From positions 6,014,001 through 6,078,000 of the forward strand of contig JAHLEZ010000001.1 of the NCBI GenBank assembly GCA_020726505.1: a stretch of 64,000 nt of DNA, in the 5' to 3' direction. The notes beneath the pieces were generated by a model. It saw only the letters and a program-made list of their open reading frames with translations, had not been told where the DNA came from and made no database searches. The DNA is from Leptodontidium sp. MPI-SDFR-AT-0119. Its lineage: Eukaryota > Ascomycota > Leotiomycetes > Helotiales > Leptodontidiaceae. Each line of letters begins with the position of its first letter. The first letter of the stretch is position 1. The position numbers were made by a program, and so were the translations under genes. This document shows positions 11,185-22,656 of the stretch, one piece after another.

Positions 11185-13000
11185 ATGGAAGCCTCATACA
11201 AAGACCAGGACAAGGAGGTCGTCAATGGCAATGGAGAAGGCATACTTCACCGTCCTGCCACCCGCGAGAAGGCGCGCAATGCCAGCGTCGAGCTGGGCAC
11301 CGACAACGCTGCCGATGACCTTCTCGAGGCAATGGGCTACGCCTCCGAGCTGGTGCGCAACCGATCAACCCTCCAAGTAGCCTTCATGTCCTTCGTGCTG
11401 GCATCTATTCCCTACGGCCTCGCGACTTCATTCTTTTACCCTCTCGCTGGTGGCGGCCCTACAACTGTTCTCTGGGGGTGGGTGGCGGTTTCGCTCATCA
11501 TTCTTTGCGTCGCCGTGTCACTAGGAGAGATCACCTCGGTATATCCTACCGCTGGTGGTGTCTACTACCAGACCTTCATGCTGTCCCCCATCTGGTGTCG
11601 TAAGATCATGTCCTGGATCTGCGGATGGTCATATGTAGTGGGTAACATCACTATTACCCTCGCTGTGAACTTCGGTACCACGCTATTCTTCATCGCTTGT
11701 ATCAATGTCTTCGAATCCGAGCCGGGGGTTGGAATCTGGCAAGCCGAGACCTACCAGATCTTCCTCACCTTCGTAGCTATCACAATTCTCTGCAATCTTG
11801 TTTCTGCTCTTGGAAACAAGTGGTTGCCATGGTTAGATGTAAGTACTGAGCTACTCCAGTCTTGTCCGAAAGTGCACAAAACTGACAAGTACAGACCTTT
11901 GCTATTTTCTGGACCTTCGCAGGTGTCATTGCCATTGTTGTTTGCGTCCTTGCCTTAGCCAAGGAAGGAAGACGATCTGCCAAGTTCGTCTTCACCGATT
12001 TCGAGCCATTGTCTGGCTGGACTCCAGGGTGGGCTTTCTGTGTTGGTCTCTTGCAAGCCGCATATGCAACGTCTTCCACTGGCATGATCATTTCGTAAGT
12101 TCTTTATAACACCTGCACGCGAGCCTCGCTAATTTCAAAAGCATGTGCGAGGAAGTCCAGAATCCCAGCATTCAAGTCCCAAGAGCTATGGTCGCAACCA
12201 TTATTCTCAATACTATCTGCGGTCTTGTTTTCCTCATCCCTCTCCTCTTCGTCCTCCCAGATCTCGAACTCCTCTTCGGTCTCGTCTCCGGCCAGCCAAC
12301 ACCAGTCATTATTGCCACAGCAGTTGGAAACAAGGGGGGAGCATTCGCTCTGCTCGTCCCCCTCATCGTTCTCGCACTCTTCTGCGGTATCGGTTGCACC
12401 ACTGCCGCTTCTCGCGCAACTTGGGCTTTCTCACGTGATGGTGCTATTCCAGGTTTCAAGTGGTGGAAGGTTGTCAACACCAAGCTTGATGTCCCTCTCA
12501 ACGCCATGATGCTCAGTATGGCTGTCCAGATCGTCCTTGGTGTCTTGTACTTCGGTTCCTCAGCTGCCTTCAACGCCTTTTCTGGTGTTGGTGTCATCTG
12601 CTTGACTGTTAGTTACGCTGTCCCAATTGCCGTCTCTCTCCTCGGTGGACGTACGCACATCAAGTACGGAAAGTTCGACATGGGAATGATCGGTCTCATT
12701 TGCAACGTTGTCTCCCTCGGTACGGACTATCCCCCAACACCCCCTTATCCACCCCCCTACTAACACCGTTTAGCATGGTCCGCTCTCGCCGTCCCTCTCT
12801 TCTGCATGCCTTCCTACCTCCCCGTCGCCGCCGCAACCATGAACTACGCCTCCGTCGTTTTCGTAGCTTTCTTCCTCGTCGCAGCCCTCTGGTACTTCGT
12901 CTGGGGCAAGAAGAACTACGCCGGTCCACCAGTTCAAGAAGATGCCACTATCGAGCGCCGCAGATCCGAGATCTCCACCGCGCATCAGCATCCTTTGTGA
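11185..13000 (+). CDS. APC-family permease (GABA/choline/amino-acid transporter type)
   Basis: Proton-driven uptake of an amino acid, GABA or choline across the plasma membrane. Four exons: 11185-11838, 11895-12094, 12142-12719 and 12774-13000, giving 552 aa, the normal size for 12-TM fungal permeases. The start of the transport domain is seen in LLEAMGYASELVRNRSTLQV and SIPYGLATSFFYPLAGGGPT, the substrate-loop region in SLGEITSVYPTAGGVYYQTF, and the conserved cytoplasmic segment in MCEEVQNPSIQVPRAM. Intron branch points CGCTAAT and CTACTAAC are excellent. The hydrophilic N-terminus (about 65 residues) is cytosolic. The family is close to Uga4/Hnm1-type carriers, but the substrate cannot be read from sequence. 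The upstream region is long, so expression may be nutrient-regulated. Confidence 0.9.
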
Positions 13001-13663
13001 ATGAACGTTCCTCTTGTGTGCTTGCTTGCCGTGCATTGTAGTGCGAAGAACATCATTTGCCCAGAGCGATTCCGATTCCGAATTTCGTTTGCAACCCCGT
13101 GCGAAAACCTTTTGAGTCATCGAATACCCGGCATTTAGAGTTTTCTTCAATAAAGTGTTCCATTACATATTACACAAATTTTCCTTTGCTGTGGAAGATA
13201 GGTACTTGATTCAACGACGTGTGTTAGTAATCAGAAGCTGAGGTGACCCTCAAACAAAAAGCCAAATTTAACCCCCAGGTTTTTATGCCCCATAATCGTC
13301 GCTTCGTTCCTGAGCCTACTACTTGTACGTTTCGAGGGAAAGCAAGCCCACCTTCGGTGGTTGTTGTGAGGCCCTACGTAGTAATTATGACGGCGACAAT
13401 TAATTAATAGTATACCATCAAAGCTGCATTGACGTATTTGATCGCCAGTGGAGTTTTTGAGGTTGGTCTCATTTCGGTAAAGCTCGGCCAAGCCAGATGG
13501 CCGGAAACGAGCCCAAGGCTGAAGAATGATTTCCTTCGGCCCCAAGAAAAATATTCGACGAGGCTGCCAACCCCTCCGCACCATTATGTCTCAATAACCT
13601 CAATTCCCACCCCAACTTGAATTCCCTCTTCCATACCCCGTTCAGTGCCATCACACATCTGCC
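13001..13663. other. Intergenic permease/TRM6
   Basis: Holds the permease 3' end and the TRM6 promoter. I see no gene or strong motif. Confidence 0.45.
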
Positions 13664-15588
13664 ATGCATTCCCTCGTCGAACCCAACGCATGGGTCGTCC
13701 TCCGTCTCCCATCAGACACCCTCAAAATCCTCCAAGTAGCGCCCAACACGTCCGTTCCCTCCCCTCCTCTGTTAGTTTCCCTACTAATCCAAACGCACAG
13801 AATTGTATCTTTAGGAAAATACGGGACCTTCTCATCCAACCTCCTTCTTGGCCGACCATACAACAAAACCTACGAACTCCTTGACCGTGCGCCTGGCCAA
13901 AAGGACTCTGATCTACGAATCGTACCCGCGTCGGAATTACACGCCGACACAATCGCAGAGGAACAAGCAGCTGCCTGTACAAGTAACGGGGCGGGCAAAG
14001 ATGGTAATGTTACGATTGGAAGCGATGGCGTGGAGTTCCAGCTCGTGGGCGAGAATGGGGAGGTTATCATGCGTTCGAATCGGGAGACGATAGATGATGC
14101 CGCGCAGCAAACACTCAGTATGGAGGAGATCGAGGAATTGAAACGAGAAGGGACTGGAGCTGGCAAAGATCTCATTGCGAAACTCATGGCGAGTCATCTG
14201 GGGATCGAGCAGAAGACAGCGTTCAGTTTGGCCAAGTACAAGTTGCTGAAGACGAAGAAGTATCTCAGGCGCTTTACGGTCCTGCCGGTTGATGTGCCGA
14301 TGCTGATTAAGTGGGTGATGGACGAGAAGGATGCGAGTAAGATTATGGACATGAGAGAGGAGATGTGCGCCTTGGTGGGCAGTTGGGCAAATGTGCATTT
14401 TGCAGAGAAGGTAGATGGTGCCGTGGGAGGACGATGGCTGGTTGTTGATGAGACAGGGGGATTACTCGTTGCTGCTCTAGCAGAGAGGATGGGGATATTA
14501 CATCATACATCCCCTTCTTCAGACGCATCGAATCGAAGTCAAGCACCAGAGGGAGAGCAAGGAACAGAAGCGGAAGAAGAGTCAACAAAACCAACACATC
14601 ACGATCAACCCCTCGCAACATCCAATACCATAACCCTCATCCACAACAACGCACAACCCAACCTTAGCCTCTTGAAATACTTCTCCTACGACCCAACTAC
14701 AACCACACCACCCCATCCAAACCACCCACTAGCAACGCATCTCCACCCAATCTCTTGGCTTCAGCTGGTTTCTCCATCCGAAGACACCACCTACTCAACG
14801 TCCATTGCACCCCTCTCACCAACCTCACTCTCAGCTCTGAAATCTGGAAGGAGAGGAACCTACTACCGCAAACTACGGCGCCACAACCGCGTAAAATCCA
14901 TAGTGGACTCCACACTCGCAGGAGGTTTCGATGGCTTAGTAGTAGCGAGTCACATAGATCCGGTATCCATCCTTCGACACACAATTCCCTTATTACGAGG
15001 CGGCGCGCAAATAGCTATCTACAGCCCAACGATCGAGTCTTTAGTCAAGCTCTCAGATGTTTATTCCACAAGCAGACGAACGGCTTTCATCCAAGCACCA
15101 CCCAAATCCTTCCTCTCCCTGCCACTCTCTCTCCCGAACCCACCGAAACAACCACACCAGAGACCCAAGACCAAAATCAACAAATGCTCACGCAAACCAC
15201 CTGGCCAGGTGACGACGATTTCCCCTTGAATCCTACGTTGTTACTGAATACGGCTGTGCAATCCGCCCGTATCAGAGAATGGCAAGTTCTACCAGGCCGT
15301 ACACATCCCGTTATGACGGGACGAGGTGGAGCGGAGGGATATCTGTTTACGGGAATTCGGGTCATCCCTGCGAGAGGACGGGTCGCGGCTAGAGGGAAGT
15401 TTGCGAAGAAGAAAGCTGATAAGATCGGGAAGAGCGTGGAGATTAAGGAGGGTGTGGATGACGGCGTGGTTCAGAATGGAGCTGAGTTGCAGGTAGATGT
15501 AGTGGGTGGGAAGAGAGAGCTGGGGGAGGACGAGATGAGTCCTACGAAGCGAGTGAAGCTTGCCGAGGAGGGCGAGCGTGAGATATGA
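13664..15588 (+). CDS. TRM6: tRNA m1A58 methyltransferase non-catalytic subunit Trm6, with an apparent frameshift
   Basis: Partners Trm61 in the nuclear heterotetramer that makes 1-methyladenosine at tRNA position 58. The start MHSLVEPNAWVVLRLPSDTL is typical. A 51-nt intron at 13750-13800 (CTACTAAT branch, CACAG end) is a multiple of three and so hides inside an open frame; removing it gives NTIVSLGKYGTFSSNLLLGR. The tRNA-binding core continues with KLMASHLGIEQKTAFSLAKY. After YSTSRRTAFIQAPP (about 15060-15110) the original frame loses homology and stops at 15229, while the conserved C-terminus (NPTLLLNTAVQSARIREWQV, LPGRTHPVMTGRGGAEGY) is in another frame and ends at 15588. No intron can join them without deleting conserved residues. 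A single missing base between about 15090 and 15200 would explain it. Confidence 0.88.
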
Positions 15589-15990
15589 ATATGAAGAAAG
15601 GATCCATCAGTCTATCTCACTCACGGAAGTTGAAGTAAAATCCAGATTGGGGAGGGATACCCAGTCACGCGACAGTTAGTATTAGCTCATGCAGCGAGCT
15701 TTCGTACACGAAGCGTGGTTTGAGCTTGATATTGACTAGTAAACTCGGCAACCAAACAAAAGCTGAATGAAGAAATTCAGGTCATTTTTGCAATCTGGCA
15801 TACCCAGGAATGCCGTCACATGAGACGAGTTCATGAATTCGTCGCCGCGATCTTGCCAAATGACAAGCTAATACCGGGCTAAAAGCAATATGTACAACAA
15901 AGATACTGTACATCCGTACCAAAAAGAAAATTTTCAGTTCAAGTAACCTAGATTATATTAGGACACATTCCATCCCCATTCTTAAGCGAG

Positions 15991-16311
15991 TCAATAAACC
16001 CATCCCACCCCCCCCCCCCCCCCCCCCCCCCCTCTTTCAACCTCGGTCTCCGCTCCCACCCCGTGGCTTTCGTAGCAGTCGCCCTGGATCGGTTTCATCA
16101 CTGTTATCTTTGCCTCTCCCGACTGCGAACCTTGTCGCCAGCCAGACGCTAAATTATACGGTGATGGCGGTGGAGAAAGAGAAGCTTCAGATGGGTAAGA
16201 AGGTTGGTTGTTACTAAGAAGTAGGCTGGCTAGATTGTATTTGGGAGGATTACGAGGTAAGCGAGGATGGGAAAGAGGAGAGAGATTTGACTTTGAGAGA
16301 AAAGATGACAT
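15991..16311 (-). CDS. Possible small protein, unrecognised
   Basis: An intronless frame of 106 codons. The predicted product is Ser/Pro-rich, with segments such as SLSPPPSPYNLASGWRQGSQ and KPIQGDCYESHGVGAETEVE that look protein-like rather than random. Its C-terminus runs into a glycine stretch coded by the 25-base C/G homopolymer at 16008-16032. I know no family. It could equally be part of the 3' region of PMI. Low confidence. Confidence 0.3.
   Translation of the reverse strand: MSSFLSKSNLSPLSHPRLPRNPPKYNLASLLLSNNQPSYPSEASLSPPPSPYNLASGWRQGSQSGEAKITVMKPIQGDCYESHGVGAETEVERGGGGGGGGVGWVY
16008..16032. repeat. 25-base poly-C tract
   Basis: An uninterrupted run of C on the plus strand (G on the minus). 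Such runs are unstable in replication and error-prone in sequencing, so the true length is uncertain. Confidence 0.85.
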
Positions 16312-16630
16312 GCGTATATGCCCAAATGAAGGTATTTCGATTGGGTTGTGACATCTATTAAGGTAATAATTTATTTCTTTGTACCTGTTTTGATGTTTTA
16401 AGACGGCTCATATTGCCATCGAAGGGTCTAAAGAAATAAATTGGAAGCTTGGATAGAATAGAAGGAGATATAGAGAAACGAAATGATATGGTATTGGCAA
16501 TGACGAAACGAAATGAACGTGATACTTACTAATCTCGTGTTTGGTTCAACCCCAAATGTTCATAGCTAATATGGCTAACCTGTTTGCTTTATTTATTGGT
16601 AGATGTCCTTAGACATTAGATTTCATCTAT

Positions 16631-18032
16631 TCACAACTTTTCCTTGCTATCTTCCTTCCCGTGTAATTCGCAAAACGCCTTGAATGTCGTGAAATCATCA
16701 CTCTCGCTCTCCAATACCACCTCGGCTGTCGATCCAACGAAGTACACATATCCAGGCTTGACCTCCTCAACCTTGGGACCTACACTGATCTTCCCACTTC
16801 CGGTAGTGCAGATGAAGATACTTGGACCAGCGATCGCTTCGAACGTTGCCTTGGCACCGTTCTTCTTCAGGTCGGTCTTCACGACGCTGAACTCCTCGAT
16901 CGGGGGATCGTATAGGATGGCTGCTGAAGCAGAGCTGTATGCGGTTGAGTTGAGAGTAACATATGGGTAATCGACTGGTTCCATCTTCTGCTCCTCGATT
17001 GGAGCGTATGAGTATGTTAACATATCCACTAATGTATCGACATCCTTGAACTTTGGAGTGAATCCTGCTCGTACGACATTGTCTGATGCTGCCATACATT
17101 CGATGATATCCCCGCTCAAATACGCATGAATATCGTCTGCCTTGAGAAACATGGCTTCTCCAACTTCGAGCTTGACGTAGTTCAAGAAGAAAAGGACAAA
17201 AAGTCCAATGTCTCCTGGAAACTGCTTGTCAAGTCTAATGACAAGATCTGCCAACTCCTTTCCTGATGTAGATTCAAGTCCACCGCCTGCAAAATCTGCC
17301 CCCTCTGTTTTTGCGGACTCGATCAATTCCTTGCTGGCCTGCTCAACAACTTCCTTCTTCGCGTTCATCAATGCACCAAATGCCGCTTGTAGTGCCTTCT
17401 TATTCTTTGCCTCAGCCTCGGGCTTGTCTGATGTTTCCTGGCCTTGGATCGCAGATTGAAATGCTTGGCCTTCTTCTCCAACCAGGCTCTTCAGTGTCGG
17501 TATAGTCGAGAAGAAGTGTGATATTTCTGCTAGCGGCCTAAATCCACACAGTCCATCAAAAGGTGTGATTGCAATGGTCATCTCGGGTTTGTGGTTGTCA
17601 TCAGGATAGTTCTTGCTGTCCCTCGCATGCAATTTCTCTGCCAGCTTCTTGTTGGGATGTGCTTGGATACTGAGCGCCTTTCCGATTGATAGGACTTTGA
17701 AGAGGAATGGCAGTTTCTGGCCGAACTTCTCGCCGATATCTATGGACATCAGGGCTTGGTTGTCTTGGACGAGGTCCAGGAGGGTTCGTTTTGTGGTGAC
17801 ATCTTTGGAGGGATTCGAAGGGTGGGTTCCCATCCATAGCTGGAGGCTGTTAGGGAATCTCCATGGATAAGAAAGGAGAGAAATACCTCGGCGTAGGGCT
17901 TGTCTTCTTGAATTGAGAAGTCATCGGCGGGGGGGTAGCGGCAGCAAACTGGGCTGCTGCTGAATCCTTGCCCACCTTGCCCCAATCGTAACTGTTGACT
18001 CCGCATTGGAGTCTGATCAATGGAACTTGCAT
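16631..18032 (-). CDS. PMI1: Mannose-6-phosphate isomerase (type I), one-base frameshift near the N-terminus
   Basis: Zinc enzyme interconverting fructose-6-phosphate and mannose-6-phosphate, supplying GDP-mannose for glycosylation and wall mannan. Exon 1 is 18032-17887, exon 2 17839-16631, separated by a 47-nt intron (CTAACAG near its end). Family blocks: [60 protein letters not shown] (metal-site region) and [20 protein letters not shown]. Exon 1 is 146 nt, one short of a whole number of codons: the frame coding QFAAAT is followed by [16 protein letters not shown] only if one more C stands in the C7 run (plus-strand G7 at 17929-17935). With that base the product is about 451 aa, normal for fungal PMI. 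A homopolymer sequencing error is the simplest explanation. Confidence 0.93.
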
Positions 18033-18464
18033 CGTGATGAATGGGATTAGGGACGGGATAGCTGTACTGTGGAAGGTGTTCGGATAGAGGGCATTCGAGG
18101 GGAGACTGGACTTGGGTTGGTGGGGTTGGGCATTTCGTCACAGCTGTACCTGACGCCGAATTGGAAGTTGGTGGCTCCAGTCACCCTTTTGGGAGCCGAC
18201 TTTAGCCTTCACCACCGAAGAATACCCGATAGCTAGTGATAGCCTCGCCTCGCTTCGCTTCGCCTCAACCTCTCCCGTACCGAGATATCTCCAAACATTC
18301 AGTCCCCATCCGGTCTCCCACTTCTCAGTTCTCTCTCCCCCTTGGGACTTTGCTCTGCTACACTAGCGGAGATATGGCGGTGCCTAATATAATAGGAATT
18401 CATGGCCGCCAAACCCTAACTTCCAGCTCCGTCATACGATTGCTGTGACCCCTTACAAGTCGAT
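18033..18464. promoter_or_regulatory. Bidirectional gap PMI / transcription-factor-domain gene
   Basis: Shared upstream region of divergent genes. I looked for a missed exon encoding a Zn2Cys6 cluster for the gene to the right and found none. Contains a CT-rich stretch near 18240-18350. Confidence 0.4.
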
Positions 18465-20009
18465 ATGGACACGGTGGAGCATCATGATCACGATGCCGCC
18501 GATTCAGATGCTTACCACTTTGCGTCGCTGGCAGCATTAGGCACTTCACCGAGCGTGTTGGGACTGTCTACAATCTCTAGCTACGACGAATATTCGAACG
18601 ATCCAAGATTTGTCGAGTCTCAGCGGGAGTTGCGGGATCTTCTCTTCACCAGTGCACATTCTCTGGCTCCTACCAGGGCGGCCAGCCCAGAAGCCGACTT
18701 AACGGGCTCTCTTTTACCCCGTATAGGTGTTGACGAAGATGCTGCTATTAGCAAGATCGTTTCAACTGGGCCGAGAGTTGCGTGGCTGAGAAACTATCTC
18801 GATGAGGTTGCACCATGGGTTCGTCATTGCAATTCGTACGTGGTTGTCTCACTGTACTGATGCTGTGCAGCTTGACATGTTTGATGCCGCTCAGCACTTT
18901 GGAAGAGTGGTCCCGATTTTCGCGCGGTCTTCTGTCTCGCTGGCGTTCGCTATGTTGGCAATCTCGGCGCGACAGATGGAAAGGAAAGAGAAACTGCGAG
19001 GAGACTTGGATAGCTTGCAACTCTATCAAGAAGCCATTGGTGGGCTAACACCACAACTCCTTGCAAGCGACCCCGGTGTTTTGGCTACCTGTGTGATACT
19101 CTGTGTCTTAGAGATGATGTCCGCCTCGCCCTGGAATTGGCAAAAACACCTTGATGGATGTGCTGCGTTATTTTCAAGCTACTCGATTCATGGTTTTAGT
19201 GGCGGTCTTCCGCAGGCTGTATTCTGGTGTTATGCAAGAATGGGTCGGTTTCCTGTGTGGCCATTTACTTTTCGTGCTCGCTGACATGCCATTCAGATGT
19301 ATGTGCAGCAATAATTTGCAGCGGCAACAGTACTCTGGTCTTGGATCTTAAAAATTGGCTTCCTCCTGGAGTTCCACAAGAGGATGCCTCCCACTATTTC
19401 CTCGCCGCTAAAATGCCAGATATGTGGGCCAACTATGCGGTATATTTGGCTGCACGATCATGCCACCTCGTTTGGCAGCGAACAAATGCTACTCCTGCTG
19501 TGACCGAACAACCCCATGAAGATCAATTTACAATTACTTGGCGTACATTATGGGTAGAACTTCAAGCTTGGAGGCAAAACCGACCCCTTGAGCTATTGGA
19601 GATATCATTTGGTGAAGAGTCACGAGCATCACAAGATGGGCCATTCCCATTTGTTCTATTTGCTGCTTCCTGTGCTATCTCATCCAATCAACTCTACCAC
19701 GCAGCTTGTCTGATACTTCTTGATATAAAACCGTTCGCTATCGAGCGTCATCAGCTCGGTCACCAAGGCTCCAAACTTTGGCATGCTAGGCGGATATGCG
19801 GTATATCAACAACAAATGAACACCATGGCTGTCTTAATAACGCCATCCAGCCACTTTGGCTAGCTGGCAAACTGCTCAGCCATCCAGTTGAACAGAAAGC
19901 TGTGGTCAATTTGATTAAGACGATCGAGAACACGACTGGCTGGAGTGTGCAGTGGAGGATTGGGGATCTGAAAGAAGCATGGGGATACGATCGTAACGCC
20001 TCAATCTAG
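18465..20009 (+). CDS. Fungal transcription-factor-domain protein lacking a zinc cluster
   Basis: Three exons, 18465-18818, 18871-19243 and 19297-20009, give 479 aa. Introns of 52 and 53 nt have TACTGAT and GCTGAC branch points. The body matches the C-terminal regulatory domain common in Zn2Cys6 activators: VAWLRNYLDEVAPW joined to LDMFDAAQHFGRVVPIFARS, then LAFAMLAISARQMERKEKLR and the SPWNWQKHLDGCAALFSSYS repeat region. No Cys-rich DNA-binding domain precedes it, so it may act through a partner or be an N-terminally shortened regulator. It sits at the left border of the sugar-catabolism block and ends 11 bases before the transketolase pseudogene, which is on the other strand. A role in regulating that block is inference. 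Confidence 0.78.
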
Positions 20010-20019
20010 TTTACAAACA

Positions 20020-22120
20020 CTACAGCTCTCGACACTCCCCAACAACTGCGCTCCCATCTCCTAGTCCACCAAAGTACTTCTCTACTTTTTTTGCTATCAC
20101 TCCTCCATCAAATCCAAAGTACTGATATGCATCCTTTCCTGGCAGACTCTTGTCAAAGCTCTTCATTGAAATGCTGGCATAAGCATATCTCTCCCAGCTG
20201 TTTGCTGCGTATGCTTCAATCACAACTGCTGGAATTTTGCCACGGTGAAGGTCAATCCTTCGATAATCCAGCTTTGACGCTCGAAAAGTCGCTGGCATGG
20301 GAAGCTCACTATCCTCACCACAACACCCCCCTCGGCCAGTTGACCAGCTGCCTCGACGGCGAAGTACATCTCAGCTCCAATCCCGATGATTGTGACTTGG
20401 GCTTTATCCGAGTCGCGAAATACATATGCTCCGAACTGTACAGCGTCACGCATACTCTCGGGCCACTGTCGCAAGTTTTGCCGTGAGGTAGAGACGATGG
20501 TCAAGTTCTTCGTCCCTTTCAACGCAACTCCCATCATATTCATCCCAATTTAGCTACGACAATACCAAGTAAAACATAAAGAAACTTGATGTTACAGGAA
20601 TGAAGGTGCCACGATTGTATGCTGAGATGCCGTTGGCAATACTCGCCATGGCATGTTCTCGGATCCCATAATGCATGTACCGTCCAGCGTAAGAACCACT
20701 GCTTCCACACGCCGTTTTAAGGGCAGGCTTCATTCGTGAGACTTATGTCTCAGGCATAGAGTGTTCTCTTACATTTTGGAAGTCCACTGCTCCTGGCCAA
20801 TACATATGTACGCTGGGGGACAGATCCGCTGTTCCGACTATGAAATTCGGAAATTTTTAGTGCCAAAGTGTTGCAGACGAGGCCTGCCGATTTTCTTGTT
20901 GCTGTTGCTGTTGCTGTGGATGGAAAGAATTCAGGAATGAATCCGAATGATGGCTTCCCAGTCTGCAGGTAGTGTTCCGCCAATTCTTCCCTTCAACTCA
21001 TCGGATAAATTGGGATACTCATCTGAGTAAGCATCTAGAAGGTCTGTCCACTCTCGAACTAATCTATCGCCCCGGGAAGGGCCTCCTTCCTGGAAAAAGT
21101 CATGTACTCTCTCTGGAATTACGAAACGTTCCTCAGTGCTGAACTTAAAGACTTCATGAACTCCTCTGCACCTCAAGTCTCTCCAAACGCAGCATCATGT
21201 GCTCTCGCATCTCCTGCCACCGAACTACCGGTTCCAATAATTGTACGGCAATTGATGAAAGTAGGGCTATTCTGGCTACCCTTAGCGGCTCTCATGGCTT
21301 CAACTATTCCCCTGATATCGTAAGAACCGTCGTGAACATCGATGACATTTCAACCACAAGCAATCATTTTCGCATTGATATTTTCGGTGTTGGCAATATC
21401 TGCAATTCCATCACATGTTATATTGTTGTTGTCGAATATGAGTACCAGATTGTTGAGCTTCCAGTGGCCAGCAAGTGAAATAGCCTCCAACCCAACTCCC
21501 TCTTGCAAACAAGCATCTCCGACCATGCACCACGTCGTATTGTTTATGATCTCGTATTCAGGGCGATTGTAGGTTGCAGCTAAATTCTTGGTCGCCACTG
21601 CCATGCCTACTGCATTCGCAATTCCCTGTCCCAAGGGTCCTGTTGTAACCTCAATCCCAACATGTTCGATTTCTGGGTGTCCAGGGCAGAACGATTCGCG
21701 GGAAGCCGAATGATATGTTTTCAGCTGCTCCATTGTCATGTGCTTGTATCCAGCAAGATGGAGGAAAGCGTATTGAAATAGACAAGTGTGACCGGCCCGT
21801 AAATCGTAAGACTCTTGCAGAGGCAAACGGAAAAGTGTAGAAGTCACCATTACTCAAGACAAAACGATCACGATTGAACCACTCGGCATCGTTTGGCCAA
21901 TACTGCATGGCATATTTCTAAAGAGCCACGCTGATAGCTGCCATTCCCATTGCCCCCTGGATGTCCACCATTGAAGAGTCGGACGAGATCTGCTATCAGT
22001 ACTCTGAATGTACGCAGTACCAGCGCATGGTGTTCTTCGCCCTCCAGTGGAGCAGCTACAGCTGATTTTGAATGCAGAATTTCTGCTTCGAATGTCGCTC
22101 AAGGTGCCGTACTTAAAACC
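20020..22120 (-). pseudogene. Transketolase / dihydroxyacetone-synthase-type pseudogene
   Basis: The thiamine-diphosphate enzyme family that moves two-carbon ketol units; the remains look closest to the dihydroxyacetone-synthase branch. Recognisable pieces in order: VLRTFRVLIADLVRLFNGGH, YAFLHLAGYKHMTMEQLKTY, TTGPLGQGIANAVGMAVATK, WCMVGDACLQEGVGLEAISL (ThDP motif region), NFIVGTADLSPSVHMYWPGA, YGIREHAMASIANGISAYNR, and C-terminal IPAVVIEAYAANSWERYAYA. Lesions: a frameshift at the C5 run 21953-21957; Trp codons turned to stops at 21918-21920 (TAG) and 21350-21352 (TGA); another stop near 21173; a 55-base intron-sized insertion after LSNG; further frameshifts near 20870 and 20280; and loss of about 60-65 conserved residues near 20560-20600. 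It cannot encode an active enzyme. The 5' end is uncertain. Confidence 0.88.
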
Positions 22121-22656
22121 GAATGAGTACCTGTGAATGATCGGGAACTGGAAGATAGAGTCGTACGGTTCTCAGCGGCAAAAGTTTCAAGATGACGACG
22201 CTCTTGACCAACTTACCATAGGTGACGAACAAAGAATGCTGACCAGACGAAATCAGAAACATAGCTTACTGTAGCATCGCCTATCAACGATATGCATTCG
22301 TGGTGCCTATTCTTGCTTCTCTTTCATGGCCAGCTTGGCCTGGGTGCAGGTCTTAGTGCCGAAGTTCCCCCCTCAGCTTTCGGTGCTTCGCCCTTCTTTT
22401 CTGAGTGCTGCCCCTCCGCGTTTCGGTCAATCACCCAAGCCATCCCGCACTTTGTGGAACGAGCTGTGGGGTTGTCAAGGAATCCAACTTTTATCCTCTC
22501 TCGGCACGGAATATCAGTTATCTCGTTCGTTTCGTTCTATCCCGAATTTTAGATGATGCAGAACTCATTGCTCACAAAATTGTGCATATTCGCTGGAGTT
22601 GCCGAATTGGCAACTCCTTAGCTCTAATTCTCTACTATTCTGCAGCTACTGCAACG
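22121..22656. other. Gap between pseudogene and polyol dehydrogenase
   Basis: Probably holds the decayed 5' end and promoter of the transketolase pseudogene and the 3' end of the dehydrogenase. No other gene is recognised. Confidence 0.4.

Larger units (their letters stand above)
15589..16630. other. Convergent intergenic TRM6/PMI
   Basis: About 1 kb holding both 3' ends, a 25-base C run and one small minus-strand open frame (separate entry). Nothing else is recognised. Confidence 0.45.

Noticed and set aside
15058..15165. Intron to explain the TRM6 frame change
   Set aside because: Any GT-AG pair here removes the conserved YSTSRRTAFI block or lacks a branch point; a frameshift fits better.
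14755..15588. Separate gene overlapping the TRM6 3' half
   Set aside because: Only its last part is conserved, and that part is the Trm6 C-terminus; the rest is an out-of-frame shadow of TRM6.
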